Source: Diplonema japonicum (lineage: Eukaryota; Euglenozoa; Diplonemea; Diplonemida; Diplonemidae). Taken from it: a DNA stretch of 64,000 nucleotides. The position numbers and the translations under genes were made by a program. Position 1 is the stretch's first letter; each line of letters starts with the position of its first letter. The notes beneath the pieces were generated by a model. The model made no database searches and was not told where the DNA came from. It worked only from the letters and a program-made list of their open reading frames with translations. The stretch lies in NCBI GenBank assembly GCA_964019335.1, contig OZ025737.1, positions 1 to 64,000 of the forward strand, written 5' to 3'. Shown piece by piece: positions 8,583 through 19,989 of the stretch.

Positions 8583-9966
8583 ATGCCTCGGGGGGGCGAC
8601 TATGGGAGAGCATTAGAAGTATGTGTATTTTCTTAACATAACTATTTAACACAGGGTGATGTCATCATGCACCCGGCACCTTATGACAACATCCAGCGAG
8701 GGCGCAGTAGTTCACGGTCACGCCAGCGGCATGCTACAGCGAGTGTCACTAGTGTCAAAAGTAGAGCACTAAGTGTTAGTAGTAATCGAGCTTCGTCCCC
8801 GTCACGATCGCAGGCACCCGGTTCTCTAACAGCACAAGAATTGAATGCTTTCGATGTACTCCAGATGGGCGTTGGTGGAGGTATTAAAATAGATGAGATA
8901 GTAGGCCCACCGGCATCACGCAGGCTTGGGGCACACTCGGGCGCGATTATCAGCGAGGAGTCCGACTTGTACAATTACAGGGGAGGGACACATCCATACT
9001 CTACAAGAACCCCGGTACTTGTGCGACTTGAAGGAAGTGCAATGCATATTGTAAAGTGCCATAAGGGCACGCATCTGATCACACTTCCATTTATCGATAT
9101 TAAAAAGATTGAGGTATGGATCAACACTTTATGCTACTTCCACAGCAATGGGAGAGTCGCGACCGGCAAGCAGGCTTGCGCGTGTACTGCGGTGCTGTTG
9201 CACCGACAGAAGTTTCTATAATTGTCAATGATAAGAGTAAGCGTTTGTCACTTTACAAAATGCTGATGCTCAAAACTAGAGTATGTACACCCACAGCTGT
9301 ATGTTGAGTAACACAGGGTGTAATACTGTCAGTGCCAAAGGAGGCGGTTATCCGAAGGAGTTTGTCATCTGGTGCTGCTTATCTAAGGTATGGTGACACT
9401 TGGCGTTATTCATGTTCAGGCACCTCCCCTCTTCAGCGACGAGAACGAGTGTCTCTTCGGAAGCACCTCAACATAATTTCGCAGAGATAGGCTTAAGAGA
9501 TCCGAGCGTCAGCAGCAATACACATAGTCACGAGGCGATCTACGAAGAGAGCGAAGCAACTCCTGATATACCTCGGGCTTATGAACCCATAAGCACGTTG
9601 CAAACTATTTCTTTTACTGCACCGACCCCAAGTACCCAACCCACCTCCAGCCCAAGTCCGAGCCCTAACCCTGTGCCAGCATACATGACTGATCTCGATA
9701 GGGCACAGAGAAGAGAGCGAATTAAGCAACAACTCCAGGAGCGCAGAGCCGAACAAAATAGAATATCGAAAGTTAGACAAGAAGAGAGCGTAGGCTCTCA
9801 GTCCACACCCACCACAGCCACCTCTCACGCCATCCCTCCTTCCACAGACGAAGAAGCACGGAAAATAGCGAACGAGCGGCGGAAGCAACGTCAAGAGCAA
9901 TATGAAAAAAAGCTTCAAGCGGAGCGGATGCAGCGGCTAAAAAAGCGACAGGAGCCGAGAAACTAG
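8583..9966 (+). CDS. Basic protein with PH-like central region and helical C-terminus (415 aa)
   Basis: Five exons: 8583-8618 (12 codons), 8655-9113, 9146-9280, 9317-9387 and 9420-9966. Introns are 32-36 nt, start GTATG and end CAG; phases match throughout. The N-terminus is Arg/Ser-rich (RSSSRSRQRH). Residues of roughly 105-215 alternate hydrophobic strands (VLVRLEGSAMHIVKCHKGTH, VYCGAVAPTEVSIIVNDKS), resembling a PH/PTB-like beta barrel. A Ser/Pro/Thr linker is followed by a charged helix (RRERIKQQLQERRAEQ and a second one at the end). I cannot name the family. The PH-like reading is inference from strand pattern. The acceptor AG at 8568 is 14 nt before the ATG. Confidence 0.7.
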
Positions 9967-10052
9967 ACCGTAGATCGATGTAAATGTGTAAATATTAACT
10001 CGATTTATTTGACTGTACCGACTAGCAGGCAGGTTAACTTCAATAATTTAAA

Positions 10053-11225
10053 ATGTCCTCTTCCGCGGTTAAGGTGATCTGGAGCGGTGCTGCCGTGGCT
10101 GGTGCGTACTACGGGATGGACAGCGGTGTCATCCCCAGGCCCTCGGTATGAATAGGACTCCATTTCATGCATCATAGATCCTCCCTACCTTTAGCAAGAT
10201 GATGTGGGGCTTCGAGCTTCCCGAGTCTGAGCTGAGGAACGAGGCTTTCGTTTTCGTGAAGCCCCACGCGAACACTGATGCCGTGAGGAAGCTCGTTAAG
10301 GAGAGGCTCCAGAAGGCGGGTATTAATGTGACCTCGGAAGGTGAGATCACAGGTGAGGAGATCAATGACAACTTGTACATTGACCAGCACTACTACGCTA
10401 TTGCTAGCAAGGCTACTATCTTGAAGCCCCACGAGCTGAACGTGCCCGCCGACAAGTTCAAGGACAAGTTCGGCTTTGAATGGAGCGATGCCATCAAGCA
10501 GGGCATCACCTTCAACGCGATGGACGCTTGTGAGAAGCTTGGTTGCGACGCTGCTGAGCTTGACAGGAGGTGGGCCCAGGCTAAGAAGGATAATAAGCTG
10601 GTGAAGTTCGGTGGTGGCTTCTACTGCGGTGAGCTCACGACCGCTGAGGGCACTTCTATCTATGTGTTCAACGGATTCTTCATGTCCATGAGGTCCAAGT
10701 TCACCACCCCCGGCACCTCTATCCACTACTACACTGTTGACTTCAGCTCGAAGACCACTAAGTGGGACAGCTTCAGGAACGACGTGCTTGGCCCCACTGA
10801 CCCCGCTGAGGCGCCTGCTGGCTCCTTGAGGAGGGAGGTCTTCGAAAACTGGGAGGCCCTTGGGCTTGATGCCGTGCCCAACGTTGGGGACAACGGTGTG
10901 CACGCCTCCGCGTCCCCCTTCGAGGGACTCGCTGAGAGAATGAACTGGTTGAAGACACCTGTCTCCAACGACAAATTCGGTAGCGCAGCTGTGGAGGCGG
11001 GTGTGAGCAAGAGCACCATCAAGGCCTGGTCTGTTGACCCCCAGGTATGACTGCTATGTTCATGTTTATAACTTGACAGGTGCCCACCGGTGTTGCTAAG
11101 GAGAAGAAGTCACTCTTTGACCAGCTTGAGGACCTTGACGCCACCCCTTGCCTCAACAAGGTATCACAAAAGAAAAGAAAAAAACAAAAAAAAAACTGCA
11201 GATGGTGAGGATTTCGTCTCTTTGA
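10053..11225 (+). CDS. Nucleoside diphosphate kinase-like protein with large insert (347 aa)
   Basis: Exons: 10053-10145, 10199-11044, 11080-11160 and 11202-11225. NDK landmarks are visible in order: FVFVKPHAN (phosphate-binding Lys), a HYY segment, GPTDPAEAPAGSLRR (matching the GPTxPxxAxPGTIR motif), and GVHASAS at the catalytic histidine position, where family members have xHGSDS. About 100 extra residues sit between the HYY segment and the rest, so it is roughly twice normal NDK length. Exon 1 encodes a hydrophobic N-terminal segment (VIWSGAAVAGAYYG), suggesting a membrane or mitochondrial location. Odd: intron 1 must end at AAG 10198 to stay in frame; the better TAG at 10194 would not. 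Translation from ATG 10199 alone is possible. His and Lys are kept but the loop around His is altered, so activity is uncertain. Confidence 0.72.
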
Positions 11226-11470
11226 GAATGAAGTTGCCGGACTTCCCCCCTTCCTTTCTTCATTATCTCTCCATTTTGTCATTCTTGACGACAATTCATT
11301 TTCTCTTTCTTGATGTCCACTCTTTGGGTTCAGGGGTTCAATACGCCACGTGTTCAGTGTTTCTTTCACATATTTTCAATTTTATTTGGGTTTTGAATTT
11401 TGTTTTTCGCCCACTTTTAGGGTAGCTGCTTGTGACCGGGCTTGTCGCAGTATTTCTCGACAGGAGGCAG

Positions 11471-12556
11471 ATGCGCTGTGCGCGGAGATGGATGACTGAT
11501 GCAATGGCCGGTTTGTGGATTAACAACTTGAAGCCCACAGACCTGAGGGGTAGGCGTGATGAGGACAGCACAAAGGGCGATTACGTTGTTGATATTGTCA
11601 ACAAAGAATTGAAATTGTTGAAAAAAGAAGGGTGGGAAGTTGGGCCCAAGGCATATTGTAATGCTATAAGCGTGGTGGGAAGGTACGGGAAAGCAGCAGC
11701 TGCACAACAGCTGTTCGACGAAATGGTGGCCAGCAAAGTAGCGCCAGGGCGACAGGCGTACAATGGCCTCCTGTTTGCTTACGTGAACTCGAGGACCGAC
11801 TACTCCGGGGATAGGTTTCTTTCTATTTTCCAAGAGATGCAGCAAGCGTGTCCAGACCCCCCTGATGCGGCAACAGTAGCCGCAGTATTGCACGGGCTCG
11901 TAAAGAGAGGTAAACACAGGGAAGCTCTCAAGGCAGCTGAAGTATTTCAAACACAAGGAGCACCGTTCACTCAACACAGCTACAACATCCTCATCTCCAG
12001 CTGCAGTGACATGTACGAGGCTTATAAGATCGCTGACATGATGAAGGCTGCAGGGTTCGCACCAGATGAAGTGACTTATGGGTCCATGTTAAAGGTGTGC
12101 GCGAGATCCCTCGACACCGAAGCATCACGAGACGTCATGTCGGAGATGCGGAAGCGGATGACGCCAACTGTGAGGGAGTGGACAGGCTACATGACTGTAT
12201 TTAAGGAAGCAAGACAGGTCGATGAAGTGCTCAATATCTGGGAAGACATGAAGGCAGCAGGCATTACACCGAACAGTATCAGCTACGGCACAGTCATTAA
12301 GGCTCAGTGCAATGGGTTAAAAGAAACAGGCCTTGAAAAATACAAAGACAAAGCTCTGCTGCTGTTCGATGAGGCTTATGCTAACAATGCCGTGACCTCG
12401 GCAGGGCTTATCACAATCATGATGGAGCTTCACGGCTTAACAAAAAATGCTGAAGGGGCTCGAAAGGCGTTGGGGATCGCCAGAGCATCTGGGCTCAAAC
12501 TAACTGGGTATTGCAAAAAGTACTATGCTCAAGCAACTGGGGAGTCAATTAGATAG
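11471..12556 (+). CDS. Pentatricopeptide repeat (PPR) protein (361 aa)
   Basis: The first ATG in frame is 11471; a TTTTAG acceptor-like site ends at 11420. The N-terminus is basic and lacks acids (MRCARRWMTDAMAGLW), typical of a mitochondrial targeting peptide. The body is a run of 35-residue helix-turn-helix PPR units, with signature phrases such as YCNAISVVGRYGKAAAAQQL, YNGLLFAYVNS, HSYNILISSCSDMYEAYKIA, VTYGSMLKVCARS and ISYGTVIKAQC. I count at least six. PPR proteins bind organellar RNA in a sequence-specific way and act in processing, editing or translation; which RNA cannot be told here. Single exon. Confidence 0.88.
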   Translation: MRCARRWMTDAMAGLWINNLKPTDLRGRRDEDSTKGDYVVDIVNKELKLLKKEGWEVGPKAYCNAISVVGRYGKAAAAQQLFDEMVASKVAPGRQAYNGLLFAYVNSRTDYSGDRFLSIFQEMQQACPDPPDAATVAAVLHGLVKRGKHREALKAAEVFQTQGAPFTQHSYNILISSCSDMYEAYKIADMMKAAGFAPDEVTYGSMLKVCARSLDTEASRDVMSEMRKRMTPTVREWTGYMTVFKEARQVDEVLNIWEDMKAAGITPNSISYGTVIKAQCNGLKETGLEKYKDKALLLFDEAYANNAVTSAGLITIMMELHGLTKNAEGARKALGIARASGLKLTGYCKKYYAQATGESIR

Positions 12557-12632
12557 TATCCCTCCCATTTTTTTTCATACTTAAAATGTGCTTTTACTCA
12601 TTTGATTTGAACCCAGTCAGGACGTCCCTCCG

Positions 12633-15600
12633 ATGAGTTTATATGATGCACCGAGAGTACACGGGGCATCTCCTGGGTCAGTTGCCAGCACTGCAGCGAA
12701 AGGAAAAGCAGAATTGTTGCAGCTTGCCGTGAACGAGAGCAAGGGTGAAATACAGTCCCTGCGGGCTAATGTAGGCACTTTGCAAGACACAATCTCTGGC
12801 CACGCCAGAGCCCTTCAGCACTACAAAAATCAGTTGCGTGATAAAGAGGATGAGAACAGGTCACTGCACCAAGCAGCTCATCAGTTGAAGGTGGAGCTGC
12901 AGGAATCCAGAAAAGGGAAAGACGACACGGAACGGCAGCAAATGAAGTACACCGACCTCACGCAAAAGCTCCAGATAGAGCTAGATGAAGAAAGAGCCAG
13001 GTCAAGCCGCAACATCGAGGAATTGGATCTTGTTACAGAGAGGTGCAATGCAGCAGAATTTGCACTTGAAGACCTCCGGAGGAGCCACGGGCAGCTTACG
13101 GACGAGCTCGGCAGATCACAAGAAGTGCACCGCAGACTTGACGATGAGGGGAACGCGAGGGAGATACAGTTGCAGCGCACCAGTGCCCAAGTGGCACGTC
13201 AGTATGAAGATGCTGCTAACGATGCGAGAGAGTTAAAAGCACGCAATACTGAATATCAGGTAGCTTTACAAGAACGGGAGAGAGAGCTGCAAGCTTTGCA
13301 GGAAAAGTCAAGACTGCAAGGATTGGAAGCCTTACAAGGCCAGGAGGAGCTAGGGAAACTCAGACGGCAGCTGTCTGAAGGGACGTTGCAGTCGCAAACC
13401 TTGTCAGAAAGAGTTGCAAACCAGGATCAAGCGCGCCGACAGTTGGAGGGCGAAATTGACAAATGGTGCGCAAAGCACGATGAAGCCCAAAGAAGAGCGG
13501 AGGACTTTAGCAGGCAGCTAGAGGACAGAGTGAGCGAGATCGAAAGGCTGCAACGGGCGGTTCACGGAAAAGAAGATGAAATTGAAGAGTTGCGTGAGAG
13601 GGGAAGGTTCCAGTCGTCACAGATCGGAGACCACGAGTCGTCTATCAGGAGTCTGGAGAAACAGCTTCAGGAACGAATTGAACACATTTCCTACTTAGAA
13701 GCAAAGCTTGCCGGACAGACAAAAGAGTTGTTCGAGCGCTCTTCCAAGTGCGACGAGCTGACGCGAGAGAGGTCTTCCTTCTTGCAGCAGACCGAGAAAC
13801 TAAACGCAGATTTAGACGATGCACACGCCGAGATTCTTCGTATTCGTGAAGAGACAAGTGCTGTACGTGACCAGGGAAGGGCTGACCTGGAGGAACAGAG
13901 AAGATTGGGATCAATGACGAAGGGCGAGCTGTCTCAAGCGCGTGCCAAGATTGCTCAACTTGAAGGGAAGCTCGCCACTGTTGAGGATTTTAGAGCTGAT
14001 CTTCAAGCGCAGCTTAGGGACACGGAGACACAAAATGCACAGTACCAAACTCGTCTTGCAGAGCAGCGCAAGGAACTATCCGAATGGGGGGCTGTCATCG
14101 TTAAGCTCCAAGGCGAAAAAGAGGATGCCCTCAACCACTCAGAATCCGTTGAACAGGAGCGTGCAGGGCTCGCGGCGCAAGCTAGCAGACTACAGACAAA
14201 GAACGCAGAGTACCGCGAAGAGATTCGGTTAGTCAAGGACGACCTTCAAGCCCAGCAAGACCTTGCAGGAAGGCGCGATCAAGAGCTCGAACTTTTGCAG
14301 AGGACAATTGAGGATAAGCAGATGCACATCATCACGTTAGACGAGAAGTGCGAGCGCCACAGCCAGACTCTGGCTGAGAAAATGCGGGAAATCAGATCGC
14401 TGCAACAGCAAATAGAAGACGAAAGAAATCAAGTAAGTGCTGCTGGCATTGAGATCAGCAGGCTTGAAGGAAGGATCGGAGCGAAGGAGGACGAGACCAC
14501 AGCCCTGAAAGAAAAGGTATCCACGCTTCAGCTTTTTTCAAAATCAATAGAATGTACAACTGAAAGACCAGCTTGCGAGGCTAGAGCAGCAGACAAGGCG
14601 TCTTGAGGGGCTCCCCACGGTCATCGAAACTCAGGTTTGTAGCGTTTCAAGATATTGATTAATGTTGCAGGAATCCGAGCTTGACAGACTAAGACACGCC
14701 GCCAACCGTCTTGAAGATGATAATCAGGTATGCCATGCTACTGTTCGTTCCATAATCACAACAGAACCACATTCGCTCCAACCAAATGCTGCAGCAGCAG
14801 GCGGCTGAAAGGGAGGCTAGTCGTGACACGGCAAACATGAAGATGAATGAACTGGCCCTAGAACTTCAAAATATGATTCGCAGCAGAGATGAGCTCGAAG
14901 GCCAGCTAGCAGACAAGGCTCAGGAGGGCATCAGGTTGAAGGGCGTCATTGCCCGTCTGGAGGGTAAGGTTGATGCCATGGACGATGCTCAGCACCAGTG
15001 GGAGGCGAAGTACGTGGAGCTTGACGCCGAAAAGGGAGACCTCAGAAGAGCCTTGGAGATGTCTAATGATGAAAAGGCTTTGATATCTAAAGAGTTCAAT
15101 ATAGTCAAGAGCAGGTCCGAGACATTGGAAGGTACACGCGACAGTGCTGAGCGACAGGCAAACGAAGTGTCTATGAATTTGCTGAAGATGAAGGAAGAAG
15201 TAGAGGGGTTGCGGGAAGCCAATAGCCAGCTCAACGCAGAGCTGCAACATCTGAGACAGTTGAGTCATCTGCCGCAGCTGCTGGAAGCAAAAGATCAGGA
15301 CATAGCGCGCCTGCAAGAGACACTGCACGTTTGTGAAAAACAAGCCGGTTCTAACGCCAATGCTGTCCGTGATTTAAGTGGAAGATCTACAGAACTTGAG
15401 TCTCTGTTGGGTGAGAAAGATAGAGAGATTGCAGAGATGAGGCGTAACCTTCAAAGAAAGAGCCAAGATGCTGAACAGGCGATGAACGAGGTGCTTTCGA
15501 AGACCAATGACATCAGCAGGCTGAAGAGCAACTTGGCCAGGCTAGAAGGAAGGTTTCAGGTAATGTCTGAAGCCTCGGAGGGCGAGAAAGGCAAAGCGGC

Positions 15601-16074
15601 ATTGCTTGAAGACGAACTGAGGCAGATCAGAGCCGCAGAGTCAATTTCAGGTGACAGGGCTACTCCCACTCCTTCCGCCAGATGGAGGAGTGATTCGGGT
15701 GTCAGGAAGTCACCAAGGAGGGACAGATCACCTTCGCCAGGTTTGGCCTAAATCAAACCAAAAAAAGAAAAACCACAACATTTTACAGGAAAAGATGTAC
15801 AGACGTATCGTAGGCCAAGCGCTGCGGTGCAGCCATTATCTGTTCGTCACTACTCACCTTTGAAGAGAGAGGTACTGAAATTATGCAAAATTTACAACAA
15901 CAGGAACCCACAAACACCTCTCCCAGAAGGACTTCACCAAGAAGGAATTCCAGACCCCATACCCCATCGAACACATTGTCTGGCATCACAGTTAACAGGG
16001 TGCCTTACACTCCGAGGATGGCAACTTCCGCGGTCACACCAAGATCTAGCTATTCCATGAGAAGTTATGCATAG
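12633..16074 (+). CDS. Long coiled-coil protein with basic Ser/Pro/Arg tail (1084 aa)
   Basis: Six exons: 12633-14516, 14551-14634, 14671-14727, 14765-15740, 15789-15871 and 15904-16074. Five introns of 32-48 nt link them; the only phase-1 intron is the one after 15740. Unspliced reading would stop at 14606 or 15751, but splicing gives one continuous frame. Residues of roughly 20-960 are almost entirely heptad-type helix rich in Glu, Gln, Leu and Arg, with no enzymatic motif. The last two exons encode a Ser/Pro/Arg-rich tail (SPRRTSPRRNSRPHTP) likely to be phosphorylated or to bind microtubules. Cytoskeletal or centrosomal scaffolding is a reasonable guess. No specific ortholog can be claimed, since coiled coils give misleading similarity. 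Confidence 0.8.
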
Positions 16075-16256
16075 ATCATGCTGTACTTTTGTTTTAGAAA
16101 CTGTTCCTTCCTTCTTATTACACGCCACCTGTGTCCATGCCCCCTAGATGAGTACTTGTACGTTGCTTTGCTGTATAGAATAGTGACTTGTTGTTAGTTA
16201 ATTCATTCATTGACCTTCTTTTCATCTAGCTATGCAATAGGCTTGTCAATGTGAAA

Positions 16257-18928
16257 ATGTCTGCTGCAGACATCGAGCTCGCCAAGCGTGTGTTGCCGGA
16301 AGAGGAATGCAAAGACCTCTACGACCAGGACAAGCTGCCTAACGGTGTCAGCACGATAGAGGAAAAATGGAAGCTCCTCCCTGCCTTCCTTAGAATCAAA
16401 GGCTTCGTACGCCAGCACATCGATTCATTCAATTATCTGGTATGTGTTATGTGCACAAACGTAATAACAAAACAGATCGAAACAGACATGCACAACATCA
16501 TGATGGCCAACCGCGAGATTGTGAGTAGCGACCCGGAGATCAAACTAGTGTACCATAGGATCTTCGTTGAGCCGCCTTGCTACGAGGAGAGAGGCGGCAC
16601 GGTACCCATCCTTCCCAATGAGTGCCGTCTGCGGGATCTTACTTACTCTGGTGCTATCAGGGTGCTTGTATCGTACACGAAGCGGACGTCAGCCGGTATT
16701 CAGAAAACTGAAAACAAGAAAATCACGATCGGTAAGATACCGATGATGTTGAGATGCTCGAAGTGCAGGTTGAATGGGCGGAATGCAGACCAGCTTGCGG
16801 AGGCCCGTGAATGTCCTCTGGACCCTGGTGGGTACTTCATCGTGAAGGGCGTAGAGAAGGTAGCCCTCGTCCAGGAGAATCTTGCCAAAAACCGAATCAT
16901 CGTCGAGATGGACGGGAAGGGCGACTTCTGCGCCATTGTGAACTCGTCAACCCACTTGGCGAAGAGCAGAACCGTACTTGTGATTCGCCATGATCGCATC
17001 AAGCTCGTGCACAACAGTTTCACGGAAGAAATCAACATCCTGATTATTCTGAAAGCCTTGGGATGCACTCACGAGCAAGAGATCGTCCAGATGGTCGGTA
17101 CTGAGAAGGGGTTCCAGACTGTGCTCCTCAATACGATGAATGATTGCTTGCAAGCTGGTATATTCACACAGCAACAAGCTCTCGACTACGTTGGATCAAA
17201 ATTCGTTCCGGAAAACTTCAGAACGGAGCTCCAAGCAGCTCTGCATAGGAGAAAGAAATCTGACAGGGCAGCTGACTTCTTAGCAAACGTGATCCTCTGT
17301 CACATCCCAGTGCACGACTGGAATTACCGCAACAAGATCAACACTATCTTCATCATGATGCGGAGGATGTTGCTGGCTAGAGATGACCCGTCGTTGCTGG
17401 ACGATAAAGACTACTACGGGAATAAGAGGTTGGAATTAGCTGGGAGCTTGCTGTCCCTGCTGTTTGAGGATCTGTTTAAGGTGTACAACCAGCAGATTAA
17501 AGACGAGGCCGATAGCTCGTTAGAGAAAGCACAGCGTGCGAGCCCTCTTGACTTCGAGGTCCTGATGCGGAGGAATACTTCCATTACGAACGGGATGCAG
17601 TATGCCATTTCCAGTGGTAACTGGCTCATCAAGAGGTTCAAGGTTGACAAAAAAGGTGTCACGCAGGTTCTGTGCAGATACTCCTACATTGCCGCCTTGG
17701 GAATGATGACACGTGTGGCTTCAGGTGTTGATGCTTCTTTGAAGTTGGCTGGTCCCCGTTCTTTGCAGCCCTCTCAATGGGGCATGTTGTGCCCTGCGGA
17801 TACTCCTGAAGGTGAAAAGTGTGGTCTGGTCAAAAACCTGTCCCTGCTTTGTCAGGTGACGAGCACGAGCCAAGAGTCCCTCGTGGCCGACATGTGTCTA
17901 GATATTGGTGTCGAAGACATTGAGACAACTGCAGGGACGGATATCAGGAAGCACGTGACAGTGTTCATTAACGGGCACTTGCTGGGGATTCACAGATATC
18001 ACAACAGATTCTTGCGGCAGTTCAGAGAGCTCAGAAGGCGTGGGAGGATCGATGCGTTTACGTCCATCCAGTACAACGCAACCCTGCGCTCTATCACCAT
18101 CGCCTGTGACGAGGGAAGGGTGTGCAGACCCCTTATCATTGTTGAGAGGGGCGTCCCTAGGATCACAAGGAAGCATATGGATGAACTGGCGGAGGGCATC
18201 ACGAACTACTACGACTTCCTGAAAAGTGGTTTCATCGAGTACCTCGATGTCAACGAGGAAAACAACTCGTACATCGCAATGCGCGAAGAGGACATCACAC
18301 CGCAGAGTACACATATCGAGATCGAGCCTTTCACTATTTTCGGTGTCATCGCAGGGTTGATCCCCTTCCCGCACCACAATCAGTCCCCAAGAAACACCTA
18401 CCAGTGTGCAATGGGTAAACAGGCCATGGGAGCCATAGCAATGAACCAACAGGTAGTTTTAGCATATTTTCAATAATCACGTATTTCCCCTTTCACAGGC
18501 GCGTATTGACACTGTGTTGTACCTGTTGATTTATCCGCAGAAGCCGATGGTGAAGACGAGGATTATTGATCTCATTGGATTTGAACAACTGCCTGCAGGC
18601 AACAATTGCATGGTGGCAGTCATGAGCTACTCCGGGTACGACATCGAAGATGCTCAAATTTGGAACAAGTGCTCTCTGGAACGAGGTTTGGGGAGGTGCA
18701 TGCTCATGAAGAAGTTCTCTGTCACACTGCGGAAGGAGAAGCTCAGTGACAATGTGCTTGACACAGTCCCAGAAAGGGTCGAGCCCAAGCCAGCAGACAC
18801 TACAACAGGCCCTCTTGCGAAACTCGACGACGATGGCATCGTGCCAAAGGGTGCCAGGGTGGAAAATGGTGACGTCCTCGTGAACAAACATGTCCCCACA
18901 ATAGGTAAGAGATAACTTATCATAAGGG

Positions 18929-18970
<42 letters not shown>

Positions 18971-19868
18971 AGCTGTCAATCGTGAAGGGAGGGAAGTGGT
19001 CACGTACCTGCCTTCGCAGCTGAAGTTCAAAGGCACCGAGGCCGTCGTCGATCAGGTGGCGATCACGACGAGTGAAGAGTTTAAAACGATCAAAGTCTTG
19101 CTAAGAGAGACAAGACAGCCGGAGTTTGGTGACAAGTTTTCCTCTAGACACGGACAGAAGGGCGTGTGTGGACTGATCGTGCACCAAGCTGACCTCCCAT
19201 TTAACAGACTCGGCATGCCGCCGGACCTGATCATGAACCCCCACGGGTTCCCTTCTCGTATGACTGTTGGAAAGATGATTGAGATGATCAGTGGCAAGTC
19301 GGGGTTGATGGTTGGTAAACACGGGTACGCCACGGCTTTCGGTGATCAAACAGAACGTGGCACTGGTGCCGACAAGGTGCATGACATAGGGGAGCGGCTG
19401 GTGAAGGCTGGGTACGCATATCACGGCAAGGATCTGATGACATCGGGTATCACTGGTGAGCAGATGCCTGCTTATGTGTTCTTTGGCCCTATTTACTACC
19501 AAAAGCTTAAGCATATGGTGCTTGATAAGATGCACGCTCGCTCTGTAGGGCGAAGGGCCATGTTAACGAGACAACCCACAGAAGGTAGGTCTAGAGGTGG
19601 TGGCATGAGGTTGGGCGAAATGGAAAGAGATTGCCTTGTGGGCTACGGTGCAGCAATGCTGCTGAACGAGCGACTGATGGTCAGCAGTGACGAGTTCGTT
19701 ATTTATGTATGTGGTGTCTGCGGCCTTATCGGGTACTCGGGCTACTGCAAGTTCTGCAACTCGTACGACAAGGTTCACTCGGTGAAAGTGCCCTACGCCT
19801 GTAAACTTCTTTTCCAAGAGATGATGTCCATGAACATCATCCCAAGATTGAAGCTTTCAGAATGCTAG
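16257..19868 (+). CDS. RPC2 (POLR3B): DNA-directed RNA polymerase III subunit 2 (RPC2, 1165 aa)
   Basis: Exons: 16257-18452, 18499-18904 and 18973-19868. This is the second-largest Pol III subunit, which with RPC1 forms the catalytic centre that makes tRNA, 5S rRNA and small RNAs. Seen: an N-terminal block [20 protein letters not shown] typical of Pol III rather than Pol II; the lobe and fork regions; [30 protein letters not shown] in the hybrid-binding domain; [14 protein letters not shown]; and a C-terminal zinc finger [16 protein letters not shown], then [20 protein letters not shown]. The length is close to the human protein. Start: ATG 16257, after acceptor-like TAG 16240. Odd: intron 2 (18905-18972) contains a run of 41 A (18929-18969). 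Confidence 0.95.
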
Positions 19869-19989
19869 CAAAACTAAAGTGTTACCCCTTTGTTTTACTT
19901 CACTTCTTTCTCATTCAGAAGTAATACGAGATCATTGTACCCGCCCTCTCTGCGGCCTTCTTTTTTACACACCCAGGTACCCAAGTAGG

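Noticed and set aside
16257..19868. Identification as Pol II subunit RPB2
   Set aside because: The N-terminal [10 protein letters not shown] block, YPQKPMVKT and the C-terminal YSGYCKFC finger fit the Pol III subunit better.
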